A DNA stretch of 64,000 nucleotides. Source: Duganella sp. 1411 (GTDB taxonomy: Bacteria > Pseudomonadota > Gammaproteobacteria > Burkholderiales > Burkholderiaceae_D). A program made the position numbers and the translations under genes. The notes beneath the pieces are model-generated. The model was given only the letters and a program-made list of their open reading frames with translations. It was not told where the DNA came from and did not search any database. The DNA lies in NCBI RefSeq assembly GCF_017833525.1, contig NZ_JAFICD010000002.1, positions 1 through 64,000 of the forward strand, given 5' to 3'. Below, one piece after another: positions 9,680-17,178 of the stretch (positions within the stretch are counted from its first letter, which is position 1; every line of letters starts with the position of its first letter).

Positions 9680-11374
9680 TTAATACTGGTAGTTCAAACT
9701 GAAGCCGCCGGTGTTTGAGGCGGTACGGAAGTGTTCGGGCTTGCGGATCGGCCGTCCGATGAACAGGTCGAGCTGGGCGCCGCCGAGCTGGGCCCGCCAG
9801 CCCAGGCCGCCGCCGGTCAGGCTGGTGCCGGCGAGCAATGCGGTGCGCTCGCCGCCCACCTCGCCATGGTCAAGGCCCAGATACAGCTGGTTGGCGCCGT
9901 TGACCGACCAGATCAACTCGTTGCGCAGCAACCAGCCGCGATCGGCCGACAGGCTGCTCTCGCCGTCGAAGCCGCGCACGGTGTAGCGCCCGCCGATGGC
10001 GAAGCGGTCCTGCGGGATCAAGCGGTCGCGCTCCCACTGGGCGCGCCAGGTGGCCTGGTATTGCAGCTTGGCCGAAGCCAGCGCGAACGGCAGCGTGAAG
10101 GTGGCGTCGGCGCCGATGATGGCCGGGCGCGACGTGCCCTCGCCGAACTCTTCCTCGGGCGCCGCCAAGGTGCCGAACATATGCGTGCCGCGCTTGTAGG
10201 TCAGCGCGCCGTCGAGCGTCGCCGCGCCGACGAACTCCTTGTGCGACAGGCTCAATTCGTAGCCGCCCATCTGGCGCCGTTGCACCTGCACTTCGGTATC
10301 GTCGATGAAATTGTTGCTGCGGCGTTGATACAGGCGCAGCGCGGCGGTGGTCTTGCGGGCCGCGTCGCGGTACAGCACGCGCGCGGCCTTCAGGTCGGCA
10401 TTGCCGCTGGTGCCGCTGTAGATGTAGTTCTGATTGGCGCCGGCGATGGACTGGTAGTAGCGGTAATGGCTGGCGTTGAGCGACAGCAGCCAATATCCCA
10501 CCGGCATCGAATAATGCAGCGCGTAGTTGCGCGTGCCGTGTTCGGCCGCGGCGCCGCCGGCCGGCAGGTCGCGGTTGGCGCTGAAATACATCAGTTCGTG
10601 CCAGCCGAGCAGGTTGTCGAGCGACACGGTGACGCCGCCCTGGTACTTGCCGGTCGACTTGCCGCCGCTGTCGTCGGCGGACAGGCTCACACGCACGGGA
10701 AACGCCTGGCGCCATTTGATCACCAAATCGCTGTCGCCGGGCTGCTCGCCGGGAACGATATCGATATCGGCCTCGGCGGTCGGAACGCGCTTGAAGTTCT
10801 CCAGCGCCTGTTCGATGTCGCGCAGGTTGAGGATATCGCCCGGCGAAGCGGGCACGGCGGTGCGCCACGACGGGCCGTTCTGGTCGGCCGGCGCGGCGAA
10901 GCGGATGGCGCGGATGCGGCCAGGCACCACCAACAGCCGCAATTGGCCTGCCAGCAGATCCTGGGGTGCGGCCAGCACGCGGGTGGTCACATAGCCGGCC
11001 GCGACCAGCGCGTTTTGCACCTTGCCGATAACGGTATTGACGCCCACGCTGCCGAGGCAGCGGCCGACGGCGTCATCGGCGGCGGCCAGCGCCCAGTCGA
11101 AGCGGTCGGCGCCTTCGCCCATCAGCGTGATCCGGGAGATGGGAAAGCACGGTTGTTCGTCGGCCGGATAGGTCGCCCCGGTCTGCGCGGGCGCGCGCGG
11201 CAGGCGCACGTCGGGCCGCTTCTCCTCGGCCTGCTCGGTGAGCGCCCGCTCGCGCTGCTGCTGGCGTTGCAGTTGCTGCGTGGTCAGTTCGGTCGTCGAC
11301 TGGGCCGAAACGCGGATTGGCGTGATGCTGCACAGCACAAAAACACCGTACGACAGCTTGTAAAACGACCTCAT
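9680..11374 (-). CDS. TpsB outer-membrane transporter of the ShlB/FhaC/HecB family
   Basis: 564 residues, the usual size for the family. A Sec signal peptide ends near VSAQS. A charged Gln/Arg-rich helix (about 30-55) is followed by two POTRA domains (about 75-230), then a 16-strand Omp85-type barrel. The diagnostic VRGF motif (in YTVRGFDGE, about residue 462) marks the L6 loop that plugs the pore. The last residue is Tyr in a terminal NYQY, the aromatic end recognised by the BAM complex. It lies 43 bp upstream of the TpsA gene on the same strand and is the expected export channel for that protein. Its start ATG has only a weak AGGG ribosome site. The order TpsB then TpsA matches cdiB-cdiA loci. 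Confidence 0.95.
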   Translation of the reverse strand: MRSFYKLSYGVFVLCSITPIRVSAQSTTELTTQQLQRQQQRERALTEQAEEKRPDVRLPRAPAQTGATYPADEQPCFPISRITLMGEGADRFDWALAAADDAVGRCLGSVGVNTVIGKVQNALVAAGYVTTRVLAAPQDLLAGQLRLLVVPGRIRAIRFAAPADQNGPSWRTAVPASPGDILNLRDIEQALENFKRVPTAEADIDIVPGEQPGDSDLVIKWRQAFPVRVSLSADDSGGKSTGKYQGGVTVSLDNLLGWHELMYFSANRDLPAGGAAAEHGTRNYALHYSMPVGYWLLSLNASHYRYYQSIAGANQNYIYSGTSGNADLKAARVLYRDAARKTTAALRLYQRRSNNFIDDTEVQVQRRQMGGYELSLSHKEFVGAATLDGALTYKRGTHMFGTLAAPEEEFGEGTSRPAIIGADATFTLPFALASAKLQYQATWRAQWERDRLIPQDRFAIGGRYTVRGFDGESSLSADRGWLLRNELIWSVNGANQLYLGLDHGEVGGERTALLAGTSLTGGGLGWRAQLGGAQLDLFIGRPIRKPEHFRTASNTGGFSLNYQY

Positions 11375-11603
11375 TTGTTGCCCTGTAGAATTATTAATTG
11401 CGAATTATATAGACGCAATTTCCCCAAGGCAATCAAAAATGTTGCAATATATCGATATATTTTAGTTTATACAAATGCAATTCAATGTTTTAGTTTTAAT
11501 TCTCTCCAATTCTCACATAATATTAATTGGCATTATAACCAGCCGAAAAAGTTATTTTTAGTTTATAGAACAACAACCGGCGGACTCTCCCGCTGGGGGT
11601 TAG
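11375..11603. other. AT-rich intergenic island upstream of the TPS operon
   Basis: About 230 bp that is strikingly A+T-rich in an otherwise GC-rich chromosome, with runs such as ATATATCGATATAT. It separates the TPS operon from livF, both on the minus strand. It holds the TPS promoter (separate entry). No gene is visible, and no convincing terminator for livF was found. The composition is typical of regions bound by H-NS/MvaT-like silencers, which is inference. Confidence 0.6.
11404..11432 (-). promoter_or_regulatory. Sigma-70-type promoter of the tpsB-tpsA operon
   Basis: Read on the minus strand, the -35 element is TTGCCT (11432-11427), followed by a 17 bp spacer and a perfect -10 element TATAAT (11409-11404). 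Transcription would start near 11397 and give a leader of about 23 bases before the TpsB ATG at 11374. Confidence 0.6.
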
Positions 11604-12326
11604 TTAGTGGCCGCCGCCGAGGTAGGCGGCGATCACCTTCGGATCGGTCTTCAGGCTTTCGGCCGGGCCGTGGACGGAGATACTGCCGTTCTCCAGCACA
11701 TAGCCGTAGTCGGCCACATTCAGCGCGGCGGCGGCGAACTGCTCCACCAGCAGCATCGTCACGCCCTCCGACTTCAGCCGCTGGATGATGCGGAACACTT
11801 CCTCCACCAGGATGGGCGCCAGTCCCATCGACGGTTCGTCGAGCAGCACCACGTCCGGGTTGAGCATGATGGCGCGCGCCATCGCCAGCATCTGCTGCTC
11901 GCCGCCGGACAAAGTGCCGGCCAGTTGCCCCTGCCGCTCCTTCAGACGCGGGAACAGCTCCAGCGCCTTTTCCAGATCGTGTTTGATGTCGCCCCTGGGC
12001 CGCGCGCGCGTGAAGCGCGGGAAGGCGCCGAGCAGCAGATTGTCCGTCACCGTCATCGAGGCGAACACACGCCGCCCTTCCGGCGAATGCGCCAACCCCG
12101 CGCGCGCGATCCGGTGTGAGTCGTGACCGGTGATGTCCTTGCCGCCGAGCGTGACCCGGCCCTCCTTCGGCTTGATCATGCCGGAGATGGCGCGCATGGT
12201 GGTGGTCTTGCCGGCGCCGTTGGAGCCGATCAGGGTCACCAATTTGCCCTTGGGGACTTCCAGCGAGATGCCGTGCAGGACTTCGACTTTGCCATAGGCG
12301 GCGTGCAGATTGGAGATCGATAGCAT
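11604..12326 (-). CDS. livF: Branched-chain amino acid ABC transporter ATPase LivF
   Basis: 240 residues, normal for LivF. Walker A is GSNGAGKT (residues 34-41), the ABC signature is LSGGEQQM, and Walker B is VVLLDEPSMGL followed by an H-loop region (LLVEQF). The ATPase energises uptake of leucine, isoleucine and valine, or a related amino acid, across the inner membrane. It is the last gene of the livK-livH-livMG-livF operon and starts 12 bp after the LivMG stop codon. No odd features. Confidence 0.95.
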   Translation of the reverse strand: MLSISNLHAAYGKVEVLHGISLEVPKGKLVTLIGSNGAGKTTTMRAISGMIKPKEGRVTLGGKDITGHDSHRIARAGLAHSPEGRRVFASMTVTDNLLLGAFPRFTRARPRGDIKHDLEKALELFPRLKERQGQLAGTLSGGEQQMLAMARAIMLNPDVVLLDEPSMGLAPILVEEVFRIIQRLKSEGVTMLLVEQFAAAALNVADYGYVLENGSISVHGPAESLKTDPKVIAAYLGGGH

Positions 12327-12338
12327 GTGCTGTCCTCG

Positions 12339-14288
12339 TTAGTGTGCCGCCGGCGCCGCCATGCCGCCGTGTTCTTCGCCGCTGCCGCCCAGGTACGCTT
12401 CGATCACCTTCGGATCGCTTTGCACGGCCGCCGGCTTGCCCTCCGCGATCTTCTGGCCAAAGTCCAGCACCGTAACCGTGTCCGACAACGCCATCACCAC
12501 GTCCATGTGGTGCTCGATGAGGATGATGGTGATGCCGTGGTCGCGGATCTTGCGGATGATCGCCATCAGTTCCTTGATGTCCGGCGCCGTCAGCCCGGCC
12601 GCCGGTTCGTCGAGCAGCAGCAGGCGCGGACTGAGTCCCAGCGCGCGGCCGATCTCCAGCAGCCGCTGTTTGCCGTACGGGAGGTTGCGCGCTTCCTCGT
12701 CGGCCATCGCCGACAGGCCGACGAACTCCAATATGCTGGCGGCGCGGTCGCGCGCGGCGCGCTCCTCGCGCTTGTAACGCGGCGTTTGCAGCATCACGTC
12801 CAGCACATTCGATTTGAACGTGTTGTGCAGGCCGACCAGCACGTTCTCGGTCGCCGTCATCTCGCCGAACAGCTGCACGTTCTGGAAGGTGCGGGCGACG
12901 CCGCCCAGCGCGATCTGCGACGGCGTGCGGCCCGAGATGACGGCGCCGGCGAACGACACCTGTCCGGCGGTCGGCTTGTAGATCCCCGTCAGCACGTTCA
13001 TCATCGTGCTCTTGCCCGAGCCGTTCGGGCCGATCAGGCCGTGCACCGATCCCTGCACGACCTGCATGTCGACCTGGTTGAGCGCCTTGAGGCCGCCGAA
13101 CTGCATCAGGATCTGGTTCACGTCCAGCAGCGTGTCGCCGGCGTTGCCGCCCTTGGCCCGGGCGAACGGTTCGACGCCGCTGGCCAGCACCGCCTTGGCG
13201 TGCACCGCGCCCCTGCCCAGCAGCCCTTGCAGGAAGCCGACGATGCCGTCCTGCAGATAGTAGACGACGAACAGCGTCATCAAACCGAAGATGGTCAGGC
13301 GCCAGTCGACGATGTTCTCCAGCTTGAAGGAGAAGGCGGCCATGCCGATGGTGGCGACCAGCGGTACGACCACGCGTTGCGGCGTGACGCGCCCCTTCGC
13401 CAGCAACAGGCCCGCGCCGACCACGCCCAGCACGGCGGCGGCCACCGCGATCTTGCGGAACAATTCGATGTCGGCCAAAAAGCTGGGCAGCATGACGACG
13501 ATCAGCGCGCCGATCAGCGCCCCCGAGCGCGTTTTGCGGCCGCCCATGATCACCGCCAGCAGGAACAGGATGGTCAACTCGAAGTTGTAGGTGTTGGGCG
13601 AGATGTATTCCTCCGAATACGCGTACAGGCTGCCCGCCAGTCCGGCGAAACCGGCGCTGATGATGAAGGCGTACACCTTGTAGCGGTACACCGACACGCC
13701 CATGCAGTCCGAGGCGATCGGGCTGTCGCGCAGCGCCTCGAAGGCGCGCCCCAGGTTCGATTTGAGGATACGGTGCACGACGACCAGCGACACCACCATC
13801 AGCGCGGCGCACATGTAGTAGTACTGGACTTCGCTCAGCTTCTGGCCGAACATGACCGGCTTGGAGATTTTCAACCCCATCGGCCCTTCGGTCAGGAAGG
13901 TCATCTCGTTGATCAGGATCTGGATGATGGTGCCGAAGGCCAGCGTCACCATCGCCAGATAGGGTCCGGTCACGCGCAGCGCCGGCAGCGCGAGAATGGC
14001 GCCGAACACCGCCGCCCCCAGCACGCTGGCGGGAATGGCGATCCAGAACGGCGCGCCCAGTTTGAACACCATCACGCCGGTGGCGTAGGAGCCGATGCCG
14101 AACAAGCCGGCGTGGCCGAGCGACACCTGGCCGGTGTAGCCGACCACGATATCGAGCCCGAACAGCAGGATCGCGTAGATCAAAATCGTTTCGAACAGAT
14201 GGATGTAGTAGGGATTCGGGATCAGCACCGGATACAGCACCAGCACCGCCAGCCCCGCCACGCTCGCCGCCACTATCGTCTTGTTCAT
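12339..14288 (-). CDS. Fused LivM permease - LivG ATPase of the branched-chain amino acid ABC transporter
   Basis: 649 residues combining two subunits that are separate in E. coli. Residues 1 to about 290 are a LivM-type permease with many membrane segments. Around 305-365 a further hydrophobic stretch and linker follow. From about 385 a LivG-type ATPase begins, with Walker A GPNGSGKS, signature LPYGKQRLLEIG, Walker B LLLLDEPAAGL and an H-loop (LIEHHMD). The frame is continuous through the junction, so this is a true fusion; such fusions are known in Burkholderiales. It lies 3 bp downstream of livH. Confidence 0.93.
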   Translation of the reverse strand: MNKTIVAASVAGLAVLVLYPVLIPNPYYIHLFETILIYAILLFGLDIVVGYTGQVSLGHAGLFGIGSYATGVMVFKLGAPFWIAIPASVLGAAVFGAILALPALRVTGPYLAMVTLAFGTIIQILINEMTFLTEGPMGLKISKPVMFGQKLSEVQYYYMCAALMVVSLVVVHRILKSNLGRAFEALRDSPIASDCMGVSVYRYKVYAFIISAGFAGLAGSLYAYSEEYISPNTYNFELTILFLLAVIMGGRKTRSGALIGALIVVMLPSFLADIELFRKIAVAAAVLGVVGAGLLLAKGRVTPQRVVVPLVATIGMAAFSFKLENIVDWRLTIFGLMTLFVVYYLQDGIVGFLQGLLGRGAVHAKAVLASGVEPFARAKGGNAGDTLLDVNQILMQFGGLKALNQVDMQVVQGSVHGLIGPNGSGKSTMMNVLTGIYKPTAGQVSFAGAVISGRTPSQIALGGVARTFQNVQLFGEMTATENVLVGLHNTFKSNVLDVMLQTPRYKREERAARDRAASILEFVGLSAMADEEARNLPYGKQRLLEIGRALGLSPRLLLLDEPAAGLTAPDIKELMAIIRKIRDHGITIILIEHHMDVVMALSDTVTVLDFGQKIAEGKPAAVQSDPKVIEAYLGGSGEEHGGMAAPAAH

Positions 14289-14291
14289 GGG

Positions 14292-15182
14292 TCAGACCTT
14301 TTTGATGGCGGCTTTGCCGAACAGGCCGGACGGCTTGATCGCCAGCACCAGCAGGAGCAGCAGCAATCCGGGCACCTCCTTGTAGCCGGTCGAGATGTAG
14401 TAGCCGGTGGTGGTTTCGGCGATGCCCAGTATCAGGCCGCCGACGATGGCGCCCACGCCCGACGTCAGCCCGCCGATGATGGCCACGGCGAAAGCCTTCA
14501 AGCCGAGCGAGGCGCCCATGGTGGCGCCGGTCAGGGTCAGCGGCGCCACCAGCACGCCGGCGAAAGCGGCGGTCGCCGACGACAGCGCGTACGAGAACGT
14601 GATCACCACGCGGGTGTTGATGCCCATCAGGCCCGCCGCGTCGCGGTCGTTGGCGGTGGCGACGACCGCCTTGCCGTAGATCGATTTGCGGTTGAAGATT
14701 TCGACCGCCGCCATGATGGCGAGCGCGCCGACGATGACCGCCACCTGCATCGGCTGCACGTTGGCGCCGAAGATCTGGAACGGCGCGGAGCTGAGCGGCG
14801 AGGGGAAAGTCAGGTCGTCCTTGCCCCAGATGTTCTCGGCGACGTTCTTGAAGATGATCGCCAGCGCGATGGTCGACATGATCCAGCCGAATTCGGACTT
14901 GATCTTGATCGCCGGCCGCACGCCTATCCATTCGACGAACATGCCCTGCAGCGCGCCGAAGACGATCACCAGGGGGATCATCAGCAGGTAGCCCATGTAC
15001 GGGCCGCCGTGGATGGTGCCGACCAGGCTCAGACCGACCAGCGCGCCGAGCATCAGCGATTCGCCCTGGCCGAAGTTCAGCGTGCCGGAGGTGGCGAACG
15101 TGAGCTGGTAGCCGAAGGCGATGACCGCGTAGATCATGCCGAGCGCGATGCCGCTGAACGCCAGTTGCAGGAAGATTTCCAT
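14292..15182 (-). CDS. livH: Branched-chain amino acid ABC transporter permease LivH
   Basis: 296 residues with about eight hydrophobic segments and the typical LivH start MEIFLQLAFSGIALGMIYA. The start at 15182 was chosen because AAGGTGA lies 5-6 bases before this ATG. A longer in-frame reading to 15245 would add 21 residues without a good ribosome site and would run into the terminator hairpin. It is the inner-membrane permease partner of LivM, with its stop 3 bp before livMG. Confidence 0.93.
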   Translation of the reverse strand: MEIFLQLAFSGIALGMIYAVIAFGYQLTFATSGTLNFGQGESLMLGALVGLSLVGTIHGGPYMGYLLMIPLVIVFGALQGMFVEWIGVRPAIKIKSEFGWIMSTIALAIIFKNVAENIWGKDDLTFPSPLSSAPFQIFGANVQPMQVAVIVGALAIMAAVEIFNRKSIYGKAVVATANDRDAAGLMGINTRVVITFSYALSSATAAFAGVLVAPLTLTGATMGASLGLKAFAVAIIGGLTSGVGAIVGGLILGIAETTTGYYISTGYKEVPGLLLLLLVLAIKPSGLFGKAAIKKV

Positions 15183-15221
15183 GATTTCACCTTGCCGCGC
15201 GCGGCAAAAAACGAACACAAG

Positions 15222-15253
15222 AAAAAGGCCAGGCTTGAATCTCAAGGCTGGCC
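15222..15253 (-). terminator. Intercistronic terminator/attenuator between livK and livH
   Basis: On the minus strand GGCCAGCCTTGA pairs with TCAAGCCTGGCC around a short loop, with one C-C mismatch, and is followed by TTTTTC. It lies 23 bp after the livK stop. Such hairpins usually lower expression of membrane subunits relative to the abundant binding protein. Confidence 0.75.
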
Positions 15254-15275
15254 GGTGCGGGAATCGGTGCGGACC

Positions 15276-16433
15276 TTATTTGGCCAGCACGACTTTGCCG
15301 TCCTTGACTTCACCGAACACGGTGATGTCCGCCGTGATGGCTTCGTGGTTATCCTTGGTGAACGGCTTGCTGTAGGACGTGACGACGCCGTCGATCTTCT
15401 CGTTGAGGTTCTCCAGCGCGGCCTTGACCTTCGGGCCCTCGGTGGAATTGGCCTGCTTGATGGCGGCGGCCAGCAGGTAGATCGAATCGTAGCCCTGCGC
15501 CGCCGACACCGGCGACGGCATGCGCCCGCCCGGCGGATTGTAGGCCTTGACGTAGGCGTCGATGAAGGCCTTGCGCTTGGGCGTGGTCGGGTCCTGGATG
15601 AAGGTTTGCGGCATGCGGGTGCCGTTGCCGTTCTTGCCGGCGTTGTCGATGAAGTTGGCCATCGACAGCGTCCAGCTGCCGATCAGCGGCACCTTCCAGC
15701 CCAGCTTTTCCATGCCGTTGGCGATCTGCGCCAGCTCGGGGCCGATGCCGTACGTGAGCACCACCTCGGCGCCGGCCTGTTTGGCCTTGAGCAGCTGGGC
15801 GGTCATGTCGACGTCCTTGAGGTTGTACTTCTCGGTCGCCACGGCCTTCATGCCCTTCTTGTCGAGCGCCTTCTCCAGGTCCTCGCGTCCGAGCTGGCCG
15901 TAGTTGGTGGAGTCGGCCAGGATGGCGACCTTCTTGAACTTGCGGTTGTCGACGGCTTCCTTGATGATCATCTGCGACTGGATCTGATCGTTGGCCGAAT
16001 TGCGGAAGATGTAATTCTCCGGCTGGTCGGCGAATTGTTTGGTGACGATGGAGCCGGTGGCGACGTTGTTCATGACCGGGATCTTGGCTTCCTGGTAGAA
16101 GCGCTGCGACGCCAGCGCGACGCCGGTGTTGATGTAGCCGACGGTGGCGACCACCTTCTCCTTGTTGATCAACTCCTGGGCGATCTGCACGCCGCGTTCG
16201 TTCTTGGCTTCGTCGTCGCGTTCAACCAGCTGGATCTGGCGGCCCAGCAGCCCGCCCTTGGCGTTGATCTCCGCCACCGCCAGTTTGACACCGTCGCGCA
16301 TCGATACGCCCATCGGCGCGGAGCCACCGGTGAACGGCCCGGCGACGCCGATCTTGATGGGATCGGCCGCCATCGAGGAAGCCGAGAAGCCGAGTGCCAG
16401 ACCTGCCACCACCAATTTCAGTGTCAATTTCAT
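15276..16433 (-). CDS. livK: Branched-chain amino acid ABC transporter periplasmic binding protein
   Basis: 385 residues, a type I periplasmic binding protein of the Leu/Ile/Val (LivJ/LivK) family. A Sec signal peptide (LVVAGLALGFSASSMA) is cleaved before ADPIKIGVAGPFTGG, a characteristic family start. Two alpha/beta lobes follow, with the segment TGVALASQRFYQEAKIPVMNN. The ATG is preceded by AGGAG at good spacing. It is the first gene of the importer operon and should be its most highly expressed member, given the hairpin downstream. The exact ligand cannot be read from sequence. Confidence 0.93.
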   Translation of the reverse strand: MKLTLKLVVAGLALGFSASSMAADPIKIGVAGPFTGGSAPMGVSMRDGVKLAVAEINAKGGLLGRQIQLVERDDEAKNERGVQIAQELINKEKVVATVGYINTGVALASQRFYQEAKIPVMNNVATGSIVTKQFADQPENYIFRNSANDQIQSQMIIKEAVDNRKFKKVAILADSTNYGQLGREDLEKALDKKGMKAVATEKYNLKDVDMTAQLLKAKQAGAEVVLTYGIGPELAQIANGMEKLGWKVPLIGSWTLSMANFIDNAGKNGNGTRMPQTFIQDPTTPKRKAFIDAYVKAYNPPGGRMPSPVSAAQGYDSIYLLAAAIKQANSTEGPKVKAALENLNEKIDGVVTSYSKPFTKDNHEAITADITVFGEVKDGKVVLAK

Positions 16434-16639
16434 GTGTCATCTCCTGTTTACAACGTTTTTATATTAGTCGTCCACGCTGGAAAATCGGCTGCTAAGTCGC
16501 CCCATCGGTGAAACATTGTAGGGGAGTGTATCGGGACCGGCAACAGATAGCTGTGCCGCATCGCAGCAAGCGCGCGGCGTGCACAAGTCCGGCCGAGTGT
16601 AAGCAAGCAGTAAGGATAAAGATGGTGATGTGGCGCGGC

Positions 16640-17167
16640 CTACATGCCGCCGACGGGACGCTGCTTCAAGGCGCGGTTGGCGAAGCGCATCTGGGTTTCG
16701 GCCAGCGCCTCGTTGCGCTCGAACCCCATCGAGCCGTCGCGCAGGCCGATGGCCATCGCCATCACCGCGTCCGGATATTCAAGGTCGGCGGCCTTTTCGA
16801 TCAGGCGGCGGGCGGCTTGCTCGTCGCGTTTGACGCCGTCGCCGCTCAGGTACAGATTGGCCAGCGCGAACATCGCCGCCGGCATCTGGCGGTTGGCGGC
16901 GAACTCCAGCCAGCGCGCGGCGGCCCTGGTGTCGCGCGCGACGGACATGCCGTTCTGGTACATCATGCCCAGGTAGTAGGCCGCGTGCGGATCGCCGGCC
17001 CTGGCGGCGCTTTGGAACAGCGAGAACGCCTTCGGCAAATCGACTTTCACGCCCTGCCCGCCGCGCAGGTACAGGCGCGCCTCGTCCACCGGCGCGGCGC
17101 AGGCCGAACCGGCGGCCGCCGCCAGCAGCGTGAGCATCCCGATCAGTTTTCGCACGACAGGCAGCAT
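16640..17167 (-). CDS. Secreted Sel1-repeat (TPR-like) protein
   Basis: 175 residues from the ATG at 17167, chosen because GGAGGA lies 4-5 bases before it. An alternative ATG at 17182 overlaps the upstream stop as ATGA but has no comparable ribosome site. A signal peptide (LIGMLTLLAAAAGSACA) is followed by three or four Sel1-like repeats with the pattern A..LG.MY..G and A..LA.LYL.GDG. Sel1 repeats mediate protein-protein contacts. The gene follows the nucleotidase so closely that the two are probably co-transcribed. No specific partner can be named. Confidence 0.8.
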   Translation of the reverse strand: MLPVVRKLIGMLTLLAAAAGSACAAPVDEARLYLRGGQGVKVDLPKAFSLFQSAARAGDPHAAYYLGMMYQNGMSVARDTRAAARWLEFAANRQMPAAMFALANLYLSGDGVKRDEQAARRLIEKAADLEYPDAVMAMAIGLRDGSMGFERNEALAETQMRFANRALKQRPVGGM

Positions 17168-17178
17168 GGCTCCTCCAC

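Noticed and set aside
15192..15207. Perfect palindrome TTGCCGCGCGCGGCAA as a second terminator in the liv operon
   Set aside because: On the transcribed minus strand the T-run precedes the hairpin rather than following it, and it lies at the livH ribosome site; it might affect livH translation but is not a standard terminator.
12327..16511. A 1394-codon plus-strand open frame opposite the liv operon, and a 1122-codon minus-strand frame at 11563-14931
   Set aside because: Both are overlapping-frame artefacts of high-GC coding DNA; the liv proteins in the other frame have complete Walker, signature and membrane segments.
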